64,000 bases of DNA from assembly GCA_019234295.1 (NCBI GenBank), contig JAFALK010000017.1:186001-250000 (forward strand), written 5' to 3'. Under the pieces are notes generated by a model that saw nothing but the letters and a program-made list of their open reading frames with translations, had not been told where the DNA came from and did not search any database. The position numbers and the translations under genes were made by a program. The DNA comes from Roseateles sp. (GTDB lineage: Bacteria; Pseudomonadota; Gammaproteobacteria; Burkholderiales; Burkholderiaceae_C). Below are positions 8,780 through 16,571 of the stretch, in pieces (the stretch's first letter is position 1; the number at the start of each line of letters is the position of its first letter).

Positions 8780-9154
8780 ATGGCCAAACCCGAATTCACC
8801 GTCCAAGTCGCCGTGCAGCCCCTGCCCGAGGAGACGCGGCCCGAGCGCGGCGTCTGGGCCTATCGCTACTCGATCACCATCAAGAACACAGGCGACACCA
8901 CAGCCCAGCTGATCGGTCGGCACTGGCGCATCTTCGACGCCCGTGGGCGCATGCAGTCGGTGGACGGCCTGGCCGTCGTCGGCCACCAGCCCCTGCTCGC
9001 GCCGGGCCAGCAGTTCCAGTACAGCTCCTGGGCCCAGATCGAGACGCCGCAAGGCAGCATGCGCGGCAAGTTCCTCTGCGTGACCGAGGCGGCTGAGGTG
9101 TTCTACACCGAGGTGGCCGAGTTCGCACTCTCGGACACCAGCGCACTTCACTGA
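8780..9154 (+). CDS. apaG: ApaG family protein (Co2+/Mg2+ resistance)
   Basis: The 124-residue protein has the single ApaG (DUF525) beta-sandwich domain: YSITIKNTG, LIGRHWRIFDA, VVGHQPLLAPGQ and the Y(S)SW...G.M.G motif are all clear. ApaG is linked genetically to cobalt/magnesium sensitivity and Ap4A levels; its biochemical role is unsettled. The start ATG at 8780 has no Shine-Dalgarno. A CATAAT hexamer at 8767-8772 is placed so that transcription could begin at or next to the start codon. The 3' end overlaps the small membrane-protein gene on the other strand by 7 bases. Confidence 0.93.
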   Translation: MAKPEFTVQVAVQPLPEETRPERGVWAYRYSITIKNTGDTTAQLIGRHWRIFDARGRMQSVDGLAVVGHQPLLAPGQQFQYSSWAQIETPQGSMRGKFLCVTEAAEVFYTEVAEFALSDTSALH

Positions 9155-9264
9155 TCGGCGTCGTTGCGCCGCTCGCCGCGCTTGCGGCCAGCGAACATGG
9201 TCCACCACACGATGAACAGCAGCAGCGCGAGCGCCGCCAAGGCTTCCAGCACGATCAACAGCAT
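9148..9264 (-). CDS. Small single-pass membrane protein (38 aa)
   Basis: A 38-codon frame starts at an ATG (9264) with a good ribosome site, GGAGA, 6 bases upstream. The product has one strongly hydrophobic helix (residues 1-19), the segment VWWTMFAGRK at the membrane border, and a charged tail GRKRGERRNDADQ, which predicts an inner-membrane anchor with a cytoplasmic basic tail. I recall similar tiny proteins with a WWTMFSGRK border in other Burkholderiales. It overlaps the 3' end of apaG by 7 bases and runs antisense to the disputed 5' end of mltA. No function can be assigned. Confidence 0.65.
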   Translation of the reverse strand: MLLIVLEALAALALLLFIVWWTMFAGRKRGERRNDADQ

Positions 9265-10375
9265 CAGGTGTCTCCAGGCGCTGGCGATTCTAGGAGTGCT
9301 CGCAGGCTGCGCCAGCCGCTTGCCTCCGATCGAGGCGCCCGCGCCGCTTCCCGCCGTATCCAAGCCAGCCGAAACGACCGGCCGGCAGTTGCTGCGCGAC
9401 AACGCCCGCTGGATCGAGGCGGACTGGCGCGAGCTGCCTGGCTGGGGCGAGGACCGCGCCGCCGAGCTCTGGCCGGTGCTGCTGCGCTCGTGCGCGCGAC
9501 CAGCGCAAGGATGGTCCCGGCTGTGCGCGCAGGCCGCGCTGCAAGCGCCCGCCGACGATACCGAGGCGCTGCTCTGGCTGATGCAGCGCCTGCGCCCCTA
9601 CCGCGTAGAGAGCCTCAACGGCGAGGCGGCGGGCTTGGCCACCGGCTATTTCGAGCCGCAGCTCGAAGGCCGCCGCCAGGCCCAGGGCGCCTTCCAGACG
9701 CCTGTGCTCCAGCCGCCGCCTGATCTCGCCACACGCCGGCCCTATCTCACGCGCCAACAGATCGCCGAACAGGCCTCGCGCTTCAAGGTCATCGCCTACG
9801 TCTCTGATCCGATCGAGCTGCTGGTCATGCAGATCCAGGGCTCCGGCCGTCTGCGCGTGACCGAAGCCGACGGCCGCACGCGCGCCGTGCGCCTGGCCTT
9901 CGGCGGGCATAACGACCAGCCCTATCAATCGGTCGGCAAGCTGCTGCTGGAACGCGGCGAGGTTCGCGACGGCTCCTGGTCTGCCATCCGCGAATGGGCC
10001 CGGCAAAACCCTGCGCGCCTGAACGAGTTGCTGGCCGCCAACCCGCGCTATGTGTTCTTCCGCGAGGAGCCCTTGACCGACCCTGATCTGGGCCCGCGCG
10101 GCGCCCAAGGTGCACCGCTGACGCCCGGCCGCTCGGTGGCCGTGGACAAGACCGCCGTCCCCTATGGCACGCCGATGTGGATCGCCAGCAGCTGGCCCCG
10201 CAGCGACACCCCGCTGCGCCGCCTGGTGATGGCGCAGGACACCGGCAGCGCCATCACGGGCGCGGTGCGCCTTGACTATTTCTGGGGCTGGGGGCCCGAA
10301 GCCGAGGAGCAGGCCGGCAAGATGAAGCAGCCCCTGCAGGCATGGGTCCTGTGGCCGGCCGATCTCACTCGATAA
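9212..10375 (+). CDS. mltA: Membrane-bound lytic murein transglycosylase A
   Basis: The protein (387 residues from the ATG at 9212) is an outer-membrane lipoprotein that cleaves peptidoglycan. After a signal segment ending ALAILGVLAGC (lipobox cysteine) come the MltA domain (GYFEPQLEG, QIQGSGRLR, GGHNDQPYQSVG) and the C-terminal 3D domain with the catalytic Asp in AQDTGSAI followed by RLDYFWGWG. The start is unsettled: the only nearby in-frame ATG (9212) gives an unusually long polar leader and has no ribosome site, and that leader is antisense to the small membrane-protein gene. A non-ATG start nearer the hydrophobic core is possible. The 3' end overlaps the DUF427 gene by 11 bases. Confidence 0.93.
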   Translation: MNSSSASAAKASSTINSIRCLQALAILGVLAGCASRLPPIEAPAPLPAVSKPAETTGRQLLRDNARWIEADWRELPGWGEDRAAELWPVLLRSCARPAQGWSRLCAQAALQAPADDTEALLWLMQRLRPYRVESLNGEAAGLATGYFEPQLEGRRQAQGAFQTPVLQPPPDLATRRPYLTRQQIAEQASRFKVIAYVSDPIELLVMQIQGSGRLRVTEADGRTRAVRLAFGGHNDQPYQSVGKLLLERGEVRDGSWSAIREWARQNPARLNELLAANPRYVFFREEPLTDPDLGPRGAQGAPLTPGRSVAVDKTAVPYGTPMWIASSWPRSDTPLRRLVMAQDTGSAITGAVRLDYFWGWGPEAEEQAGKMKQPLQAWVLWPADLTR

Positions 10376-10646
10376 CCTGCACGCCCTTCCAAAACGCGAC
10401 GCGGCCCTTGATCTGCGCGGCGGCCGGCAGCGGATCGGCGTAGAACCACACGGCGTCGGGATTCAACTCGCCGTTCACGAACAGGCTCAGGTAGCTGGCC
10501 TGGCCCTTCCAGGCGCAGCTCGTGCGGTGGTTGGAAAAGCTAGTGTACTCGCGCTTGAGGCTGGCCTCGGGGAAGTAATGATTGCCCTCGACCACCACAG
10601 TGTCGTCGCTCTCGGCGATCACGACGCCATTCCAGACAGCTTTCAT
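10365..10646 (-). CDS. DUF427 domain protein
   Basis: The 93-residue protein is a single DUF427 domain: KAVWNGVVIAES, GNHYFPEASL, CAWKGQASY and NPDAVWFYADP are the family landmarks. The fold is a small beta barrel of unknown biochemical function. The ATG at 10646 follows AAGGAA with an 8-base gap. It is convergent with mltA and overlaps its last 11 bases. Confidence 0.9.
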   Translation of the reverse strand: MKAVWNGVVIAESDDTVVVEGNHYFPEASLKREYTSFSNHRTSCAWKGQASYLSLFVNGELNPDAVWFYADPLPAAAQIKGRVAFWKGVQVIE

Positions 10647-10699
10647 CTTCGAATTTCCTTGTCAGCTGAGCATCAAGTTAGCCGGGCGAGAATCGCGCC

Positions 10700-10939
10700 G
10701 TGAAGCGATATTACGAGCATCGGGGCAAGGACATCTTCCTCACCGCGGGCAGCGCCCGCGATCTGGCGCCGGGCGCCTTCGGCATCTGCGCCATCGACGG
10801 CGGAGCGCAAGGCTGGTCCGTCGTGCACATCGGCCCCGAGGGCGACGCGGCCGACCTCGGCGGCGAGTACCACTTCGCGACGCCGGAAGAGGCGCTCGAG
10901 TTCGTGCGCGAACTGATCGACTTGCTCAATCCAGCTTGA
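10700..10939 (+). CDS. Conserved-looking small hypothetical protein (79 aa)
   Basis: A GTG at 10700 opens a 79-residue acidic protein starting MKRYYEHRGKDIFL, with no signal or membrane segment. Codon use matches the neighbours, and a purine-rich GGGCGAG lies upstream. The alternating beta/helix pattern, ending in the amphipathic helix EEALEFVRELIDLL, suggests a small globular domain. I do not recognise the family. It is divergent from the DUF427 gene, and its 3' end overlaps the flavoprotein gene by 14 bases. Confidence 0.6.
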   Translation: MKRYYEHRGKDIFLTAGSARDLAPGAFGICAIDGGAQGWSVVHIGPEGDAADLGGEYHFATPEEALEFVRELIDLLNPA

Positions 10940-12575
10940 GCAGGTCGCGCGCGAGCGCCTCGGCCACCTCGATGCCGTCCACGCCGGCGCTCATGATGCC
11001 GCCGGCATAACCGGCACCTTCACCGGCAGGGTAGAGGCCGCGCACATTGAGGCTTTGATAGTCGCGCCCGCGATTGATGCGAAGGGGCGAGGAGGTGCGC
11101 GTCTCCACGCCCGTCAACACCGCATCGGCCATGGAAAAACCCTTGATCTGGCGCTCGAAGGCGGGCAGGGCCTCACGGATGGCGTCCAGGCAGTAGCCGG
11201 GCAGGCTGCCGTTCTTCTTCTGCTGCAGATCCGTCAGGGTGACGCCGGGCTTGTAAGAGGGCATCACGCCGCCGAACTCGCGCGAGCGCTGGCGCTTGAT
11301 GAAGTCCCCTACGAGCGAACCCGGCGCCTTGTAGTCGCCCTCTCCCAGCTCGTAGGCACGGCTCTCCCACAAGCGCTGAAAGGCCAGGCCGTCGAGCGGA
11401 CTGACCGGGCTGCCATCGGTCTTGCCGTCCTGCCGGTAGTCCTCGGGCGTGAGGCCAACGACGATGCCCGCATTGGCATTGCGTTCGTTGCGCGAATACT
11501 GGCTCATGCCATTGGTGACCACGCGCATCGGCTCGCTCGTGGCCGCCACTACCGTGCCGCCGGGGCACATGCAGAAGCTGTAGACAGATCGGCCGTTCTT
11601 GGCATGGTGCACGAGCTTGTAGTCGGCTGCGCCGAGAATCTCGTTGCCGGCGTTGGGGCCAAATCGGGCGCGGTCGATGACGCTTTGCGGGTGCTCGATG
11701 CGGTAGCCGATGGAAAAGGGCTTGGCCTCCATCTGGACACCGCGCTCGTGGAGCATCTGAAAGGTGTCTCGGGCGCTGTGTCCCAGGGCAATGACGACGT
11801 GGGAAGCAGCGAGCTGCTCGCCGCTCTCCAGGACGACGCCACGCACAGCACCGTTCTCGATCAGCAGATCCGTGACCTTGCTCTGAAAGCGGATCTCGCC
11901 GCCCAGTGCCTCGATGTCGGCACGCATCTTGATGATCATGGACACGAGCCGGAAGGTGCCCACGTGCGGCTTGCTGACGAAGAGGATCTCCTCGGGCGCG
12001 CCGGCCTTGACGAACTCATGGAGCACCTTGCGCGTGAGATGGCGCGGGTCCGAGATCTGGCTGTAAAGCTTGCCATCCGAGAAGGTGCCGGCGCCACCCT
12101 CGCCGAACTGCACGTTCGATTCCGGCTGCAGCTCGCTCTTGCGCCACAGGCCCCAGGTGTCCTTGGTGCGCTCGCGCACCTGCTTGCCGCGCTCCAGCAC
12201 GATGGGGCGCAGGCCCATCTGGGCGAGGATCAGCGCTGCCATCAGCCCGCAGGGGCCGAAGCCGACGATCACGGGGCGCTTGTCCTCGGGCCAGTCAGCT
12301 GGCGCGTGCGCGATGAACTTGTATTCGGTGTCCGGCGTCGGCCGGATGTTGTGGTCGCCTTCATGGCGGGCGAACACGGCCGCTTCGTCATCGACCTCGC
12401 AGTCAATGGTGTACGCCAGCAAGATGGCGGACTTTTTGCGCGCGTCGTAGCCGCGGCGGAAGACATGAAAGGACTTCAGCGCCGCATCCACCACGCCCAA
12501 TCGGGCGACGACGGCTTCACGCAGCGCGGGCTCGGCATGGTCGAGCGGCAGCTTGAGTTCTTGAATGCGGATCAT
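10926..12575 (-). CDS. FAD-dependent oxidoreductase (COG2509 type)
   Basis: The 549-residue flavoprotein has an N-terminal accessory region (residues 1-95), the dinucleotide-binding motif VGFGPCGLMAA at about 103-113, then a long oxidoreductase body with FGEGGAGTFSDGKL, ALGHSARDTF, MCPGGTVV and the C-terminal FAD-contacting GLYPAGEGAGYAGGI. This pattern matches the uncharacterised COG2509 FAD-dependent dehydrogenases. Substrate and electron acceptor are unknown. The internal CMCPGG cysteines are conserved in that family. The gene is monocistronic or shares a transcript with the small basic-protein gene upstream, from which a hairpin separates it. Confidence 0.88.
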   Translation of the reverse strand: MIRIQELKLPLDHAEPALREAVVARLGVVDAALKSFHVFRRGYDARKKSAILLAYTIDCEVDDEAAVFARHEGDHNIRPTPDTEYKFIAHAPADWPEDKRPVIVGFGPCGLMAALILAQMGLRPIVLERGKQVRERTKDTWGLWRKSELQPESNVQFGEGGAGTFSDGKLYSQISDPRHLTRKVLHEFVKAGAPEEILFVSKPHVGTFRLVSMIIKMRADIEALGGEIRFQSKVTDLLIENGAVRGVVLESGEQLAASHVVIALGHSARDTFQMLHERGVQMEAKPFSIGYRIEHPQSVIDRARFGPNAGNEILGAADYKLVHHAKNGRSVYSFCMCPGGTVVAATSEPMRVVTNGMSQYSRNERNANAGIVVGLTPEDYRQDGKTDGSPVSPLDGLAFQRLWESRAYELGEGDYKAPGSLVGDFIKRQRSREFGGVMPSYKPGVTLTDLQQKKNGSLPGYCLDAIREALPAFERQIKGFSMADAVLTGVETRTSSPLRINRGRDYQSLNVRGLYPAGEGAGYAGGIMSAGVDGIEVAEALARDLLKLD

Positions 12576-12600
12576 GTTGATTGATCAGGCAGAAAGTGAA

Positions 12601-12630
12601 GCAGGCTCCGACCTGTGGGGCGGAGCCTGC
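12601..12630 (-). terminator. 10-bp hairpin after the small basic-protein gene
   Basis: GCAGGCTCCG (12601-12610) pairs exactly with CGGAGCCTGC (12621-12630) across a 10-base loop. On the minus strand it lies 22 bases after the stop codon at 12653 and is followed by TTCACTTTCT. This fits a terminator between the small gene and the flavoprotein gene. Confidence 0.65.
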
Positions 12631-12652
12631 TACCGGCGAGAGCCGCGAGGCC

Positions 12653-12808
12653 TCAGCCGCTATGCGGACGCTTGCCGGGGTTCTTTTTCGAGCGAGTGTG
12701 CGAACCACGCTCCTGGCTGCGCCGCTGGCCGTCGCCCTGGCGCAGGGTGGTACCGGCGAGGCGGGGGGTAGCCTTCTTGTCGGCTTCGGTGACGATCTTG
12801 TTGCCCAT
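12653..12808 (-). CDS. Small basic protein (51 aa)
   Basis: The ATG at 12808 (MGNKIVTEADKKATPR) is preceded by GGAG with a 6-base gap. The 51-residue product is strongly basic, rich in Lys, Arg, Gly, Ser and Gln, with no hydrophobic core, so it is probably disordered; the tail SKKNPGKRPHSG is almost all charged or small residues. A nucleic-acid or ribosome partner is plausible but not shown. It has its own hairpin downstream and lies 67 bases downstream of the mgsA stop codon. Confidence 0.7.
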   Translation of the reverse strand: MGNKIVTEADKKATPRLAGTTLRQGDGQRRSQERGSHTRSKKNPGKRPHSG

Positions 12809-12875
12809 GATGGCTCCGTAGAAATTGCGAGTTACGACCAGCCTTCGATGGGGCTGAACGCGGGATTTTAATGCA

Positions 12876-13268
12876 TCAGGCAAGTTCGGCCAGCCGGGCC
12901 AGCAACAGGCGAGCCGAGGAGACGTTGGTGGCGCAGGGCACGTCGTGCACGTCGCAGGCCCGCACCAAGGCGTTGATGTCGGGCTCGTGGGGCTGCGGCG
13001 TCATGGGGTCGCGCAGGAAGATCACGGCGTCCACGCGGCCTTCAGCCAGGCGCGCACCGATCTGCAGGTCACCGCCCTGGGGGCCCGAGAGCAGCCGCTC
13101 GACTTCGAGGCCGACCTCGGCCTGCAGGCGTCCGCCGGTCGTGCCAGTGCCCATCAGCGCACAGGTCTTGAGAAAGTCCGCGAACTCGGTGGCCAAGGCC
13201 ACCATGGCGTCCTTCTTGTGATCATGGGCGATCAAGGCCAGGGTCATGGGCTTATGCATGTCAATCAT
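12876..13268 (-). CDS. mgsA: Methylglyoxal synthase
   Basis: The 130-residue enzyme converts dihydroxyacetone phosphate to methylglyoxal and phosphate. It shows AHDHKK (residues 14-19), [21 protein letters not shown] with catalytic Asp67, [14 protein letters not shown] with His94, and the final CATN motif. It is about 20 residues shorter than E. coli MgsA, lacking the C-terminal extension. The first ATG (13268) and an ATG three codons on are both possible; neither has a clear ribosome site. It is divergent from the aldolase-like gene. Confidence 0.93.
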   Translation of the reverse strand: MIDMHKPMTLALIAHDHKKDAMVALATEFADFLKTCALMGTGTTGGRLQAEVGLEVERLLSGPQGGDLQIGARLAEGRVDAVIFLRDPMTPQPHEPDINALVRACDVHDVPCATNVSSARLLLARLAELA

Positions 13269-13338
13269 TCATTTGGAATGGGCGCTCCGAGCGGCATGCC
13301 TCTATCCTATGGCCTCGCCGTTACACCGTCACATCAAG

Positions 13339-14454
13339 ATGCCGCTTTCCCTGCCCCCCGCCGCCCGCGTCGGTGCCCTTTTGAACGAGGTCGACACCCC
13401 CGCCCTGCTGCTCGACTTGGCCGCCTTCGAACGCAACGTCGCCCGCATGCAGGCCGCCGTCAGCGGTGCCGGCCTGGCCCTGCGCCCGCATGCCAAGGCG
13501 CACAAGACACCGGCCATCGCGCTGGCGCAGATCGCGGCCGGCGCCGTGGGCGTGTGCTGCCAAAAGGTCAGCGAAGCCCTGCCCTTCATCGCCGCGGGCG
13601 TGAAGAACATCCACATCAGCAACGAGGTCGGCAACGCCACCAAGGCCACCCTGCTGGCCGAGGCCGCCCGCCACGCACAGATGAGCGTGTGCGCAGACAA
13701 CGCCCGGCAGATCGAATGGCTGGCTGCGGCCACGCGTGAGGCGGGCACGAAGCTGGACGTCTTCGTCGAGATCGACATCGGCCAGAAGCGCTGCGGCGTG
13801 GCGGGCAGCGCCGAGGTGATGCGCCTGCTCGATGACCTGGCGCCCCACGGGCAGCTGCGCTTTGCAGGCCTGCAGGCCTATCAGGGTCGGGTTCAGCATC
13901 TGCGCGGCCATCAGGAGCGTTTCGAAGCGGCGCGGCGAGCGTCCGACCGAGCGGCCGTCGTGGTGGCCGAGCTTTCCAAGGCCGGCGTGCACTGCGAGAC
14001 CGTGACCGGCAGCGGCACGGGCAGCGTGGAGTTCGACCTCGGTAGCGGCGTCTACACCGAGATCCAGGCCGGCTCCTACGTCGGCATGGACGTGGACTAC
14101 GCCCGCAATGAATACGCCGGTGCGCTGCGCTTCGAGCACGCCCTCTTCCTTGCCTGCCGCGTGATGAGCCAGGGCGATGGCACGCGCGCCGTGGTCGATG
14201 CCGGCCTGAAATCCCTCGCCGTAGACACCGGCTTACCCACCGTCTGGGGTCGCGAGGCGGACTACACCATCATCAGCGACGAGCACGGCACGGTGATCCC
14301 GCGCTCGGGCCCCGTGCCCGGGCTGGACGAGCTGCTGCTCCTGGTGCCCGGCCATTGCGACCCGACCTTCAACCTGCACAACGAACTCGTGGTCTTCCGC
14401 GATGATCGCGTCGAAGCCATCTGGCCGATCGCCGCACGCGGCCTGAGCCGCTGA
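13339..14454 (+). CDS. DSD1-family PLP enzyme (D-threonine aldolase / D-serine dehydratase-like)
   Basis: The 371-residue product has an alanine-racemase-fold barrel and the C-terminal D-serine-dehydratase-like domain. The PLP motif HAKAHK is at 51-56, its first lysine being the expected Schiff-base residue. GLQAYQG, TGSGTGS and GSYVGMD contact the phosphate, and GHCDPTFNLH near the C-terminus is the divalent-metal site used by D-threonine aldolases and 3-hydroxy-D-aspartate aldolases. The substrate is therefore a D-3-hydroxy amino acid, not further resolved. The start ATG at 13339 gives the normal N-terminus; a long upstream reading has none of the family. Confidence 0.85.
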   Translation: MPLSLPPAARVGALLNEVDTPALLLDLAAFERNVARMQAAVSGAGLALRPHAKAHKTPAIALAQIAAGAVGVCCQKVSEALPFIAAGVKNIHISNEVGNATKATLLAEAARHAQMSVCADNARQIEWLAAATREAGTKLDVFVEIDIGQKRCGVAGSAEVMRLLDDLAPHGQLRFAGLQAYQGRVQHLRGHQERFEAARRASDRAAVVVAELSKAGVHCETVTGSGTGSVEFDLGSGVYTEIQAGSYVGMDVDYARNEYAGALRFEHALFLACRVMSQGDGTRAVVDAGLKSLAVDTGLPTVWGREADYTIISDEHGTVIPRSGPVPGLDELLLLVPGHCDPTFNLHNELVVFRDDRVEAIWPIAARGLSR

Positions 14455-14468
14455 GAAAGGATGTCCGC

Positions 14469-14495
14469 ATGAGCAGCAGCGCCTGCCCAAGATGA
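14469..14495 (+). CDS. Eight-codon leader ORF coupled to the TAXI gene
   Basis: AAAGGA (14456-14461) stands 7 bases before an ATG at 14469 that opens an eight-codon frame (MSSSACPR) whose TGA stop overlaps the ATG of the next gene as ATGA (14492-14495). The TAXI start itself has no ribosome site, so the leader probably delivers ribosomes to it by termination-reinitiation. This is read directly from the sequence; translation is inferred. Confidence 0.45.
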   Translation: MSSSACPR

Positions 14496-15838
14496 ATGCC
14501 GCCACGCTGCGGCTCAAGTCCGCCCTGCTGAACATCCGCGACCTGCTGGTCTCGGTCGGCCCTTTGCTGCTGCTCGTGCTGGGCCTGCTGATCGCCGCCT
14601 ACTGGTGGCTGGATCCGCAGCCGCCCAAGCAAGTGCGCCTGGCCACTGGGCCCGAGGACAGCGCCTACGCCAACTTCGGCGAGCGCTACAAGAAGGCATT
14701 GGCCGCCAGCGGCATCCACGTCGAGGCCGTACGCACCGAGGGCGGGCTGGCCAATCTGGCGCTGCTGCGCAAGGGCGACGCGGACGTGGCCTTCGTGCGC
14801 GGCGGTGCCGCCGATCCCGAGGCCGACGAGGAAGCCGGCATCGTCTCGCTGGGCAGCCTGTTCTACGAGCCGATCTGGATCTTCTACCGCAAGGACGTGG
14901 CGCACCGAATTGCCCCGAAGACCCGGCAGCTCGACCGCATCCCTCAGCTTGCGGGCCTGCGCGTCAACGTGGACCGGCCGGGCAGCGGTACGCCGGAAAT
15001 CATGGACAAGCTGCTGGCCGCCAACCACCTGAAGCCGGAGGCCTTCAAGCTCGTGCACCTCGAGCCCGACGATGCAGCCTCGGCCTTGCAGAAAGGCAAG
15101 CTCGACGCCCTCGTCATGGTCTCGGCGCCGCAATCGCGCCTGGTGCACACGCTGCTGCGCGACCCCAAGCTCGCCCTCATGCCCTTCGAGCAGAACGAAG
15201 CGTATGCGCGCCGCCTGCCCTTCCTGTCCATGGTCACCCTGCCGCGCGGCGTGGTCGACCTAGCCCGGGATCTGCCGCCGCAGGACGTGCCTCTGCTGGC
15301 CACCACCACGGCCCTGCTCGCCCGCAATCAAACCCACCCGGCCCTCAGGCAGCTCTTCGCCCAGGCCGCGCAAGGCCTGCACAGCAGCGCCGGCTGGTTC
15401 AACGGCGCGCGCGACTTCCCGAACACCAAGACGAGTGAGTTGCCCGTGAGCACCGAGGGCGATCGCGCCATCAACGGCACGCCACCGATCTGGCAGCGCT
15501 ACCTGCCCTTCTGGGCCAGCAATTTGCTCGAACGCATGTGGCTAGTGCTCGGCGGCCTGCTCGTGCTGATGCTGCCGCTATCGCGCGTGGTGCCGCCGCT
15601 CTACAACTACCGCGTGCGATCCCGCGTGTTCCGCTGGTACGAGCGGCTGCGCACGGTGGAGTCCAAGACGGAGCATCGCGAAGGCCCGCGTGAAGACCTG
15701 ATCAAGGAGCTCGAGGCGCTGGAGCGGCTCACCAACCGCATCGCCGTACCGCTCTCCCATGCCGAGGAGCTCTTCGCGCTGCGCAACAACATTCACGCCG
15801 TGAGAAAGCGCCTCCTCGCGCAGTGGCCGGAAGCTTGA
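14492..15838 (+). CDS. Membrane-anchored TAXI/TRAP-type solute-binding protein
   Basis: The 448-residue protein starts with an uncleaved-looking transmembrane helix (about residues 18-40), followed by a TAXI-type periplasmic binding domain (VRLATGPEDSAYANFG, the repeated DADVAFVRGG pattern, LRVNVDRPGSGTPEIM) and a second transmembrane segment near residues 345-368 with a charged, coiled C-terminal tail. Classical TAXI binding proteins are secreted and work with a fused TRAP permease; here the protein is tethered at both ends and no permease lies nearby, so a sensing or partner-sharing role is possible. It follows the aldolase gene by 37 bases, with a leader ORF in that gap. Confidence 0.82.
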   Translation: MNAATLRLKSALLNIRDLLVSVGPLLLLVLGLLIAAYWWLDPQPPKQVRLATGPEDSAYANFGERYKKALAASGIHVEAVRTEGGLANLALLRKGDADVAFVRGGAADPEADEEAGIVSLGSLFYEPIWIFYRKDVAHRIAPKTRQLDRIPQLAGLRVNVDRPGSGTPEIMDKLLAANHLKPEAFKLVHLEPDDAASALQKGKLDALVMVSAPQSRLVHTLLRDPKLALMPFEQNEAYARRLPFLSMVTLPRGVVDLARDLPPQDVPLLATTTALLARNQTHPALRQLFAQAAQGLHSSAGWFNGARDFPNTKTSELPVSTEGDRAINGTPPIWQRYLPFWASNLLERMWLVLGGLLVLMLPLSRVVPPLYNYRVRSRVFRWYERLRTVESKTEHREGPREDLIKELEALERLTNRIAVPLSHAEELFALRNNIHAVRKRLLAQWPEA

Positions 15839-15854
15839 AGCGGCTTCATGCTTC
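15830..15854. terminator. Nested palindrome shared by two convergent stop codons
   Basis: TGAAGC (15836-15841) and GCTTCA (15843-15848) form an inner stem and GAAGC/GCTTC (15830-15834, 15850-15854) an outer one. The TGA of the TAXI gene is the start of the inner left arm and the TGA of the ABC ATPase gene, on the other strand, is the mirror arm. The site fits a compact bidirectional terminator; there is no U run. Confidence 0.5.
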
Positions 15855-16571
15855 TCGCCGGAATCCCTCGGCGGCCACCATCAGCGCCCGCGTGTAGTCC
15901 TGCCCGACCTGGGCAGCCGCCAGCTGCGAAGCTGAAACCGTCTCCACCTCGCGGCCTTGCCGCATCACCATCACGCGCTCGCACAGATGCGTGACCACGG
16001 CGAGATCATGGCTGACCATCAGATAGGACAGACCGCGCTCGCGGCGCAGGCTGTCGAGCAGGTTCAACACTTCGGCCTGTACCGAGGCGTCCAGGGCCGA
16101 GGTCGGCTCGTCGAGCAAGAGCAGCTGCGGCTGCAGCATCAGCGCACGCGCGATCGCCACACGCTGGCGCTGGCCGCCCGAGAGCTCATGCGGATAGCGG
16201 TAGCGGAAGGCCTGGCCCAGTGCTACAGCGTCGAGCATCTCGCGCACGCGGCGGTCGGCATCGCCGATGCCGTGGATGGCCAGAGGCTCGCCCAGCATGC
16301 GGTCGATGGTCTGGCGCGGATGCAAGGAGCCGTAGGGATCTTGGAAGACCATCTGCACGCGGCGCGAGAGCGGCAGGGCCGCATCGCCGCCGATGCGCAC
16401 CGCACCGGCGGCTGGCTTGAGCAGACCGCAGATGGCGCGCAGCACGGTGGACTTGCCCGAGCCCGATTCGCCCACCAGGCCCAGGCTCTGGCCTTCTCCA
16501 ACTGTGAGATCCAGCGCATGGACGGCAGTGAAGTCACCGAAGCGAACCCGCAGTCCTTTCACTTCAAGCAT
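15846..16571 (-). CDS. ABC transporter ATP-binding protein, DppF/OppF type
   Basis: The 241-residue ATPase energises the importer encoded upstream. It has Walker [10 protein letters not shown], the Q-loop [12 protein letters not shown] typical of the peptide/nickel family, signature LSGGQRQRV, Walker [13 protein letters not shown] and switch His in MVSHDLAVV. The ATG at 16571 (MLEVKGL) overlaps the end of the preceding ATPase gene by 8 bases. The short C-terminus lacks the usual oligopeptide-transporter domain with its CX-type cluster. It is the last gene of the operon. Confidence 0.92.
   Translation of the reverse strand: MLEVKGLRVRFGDFTAVHALDLTVGEGQSLGLVGESGSGKSTVLRAICGLLKPAAGAVRIGGDAALPLSRRVQMVFQDPYGSLHPRQTIDRMLGEPLAIHGIGDADRRVREMLDAVALGQAFRYRYPHELSGGQRQRVAIARALMLQPQLLLLDEPTSALDASVQAEVLNLLDSLRRERGLSYLMVSHDLAVVTHLCERVMVMRQGREVETVSASQLAAAQVGQDYTRALMVAAEGFRREA

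Noticed and set aside
11055-12584. 509-codon plus-strand frame
   Set aside because: It is the mirror of the COG2509 flavoprotein, with a His/Ala/Gly/Leu-biased composition and no domain.
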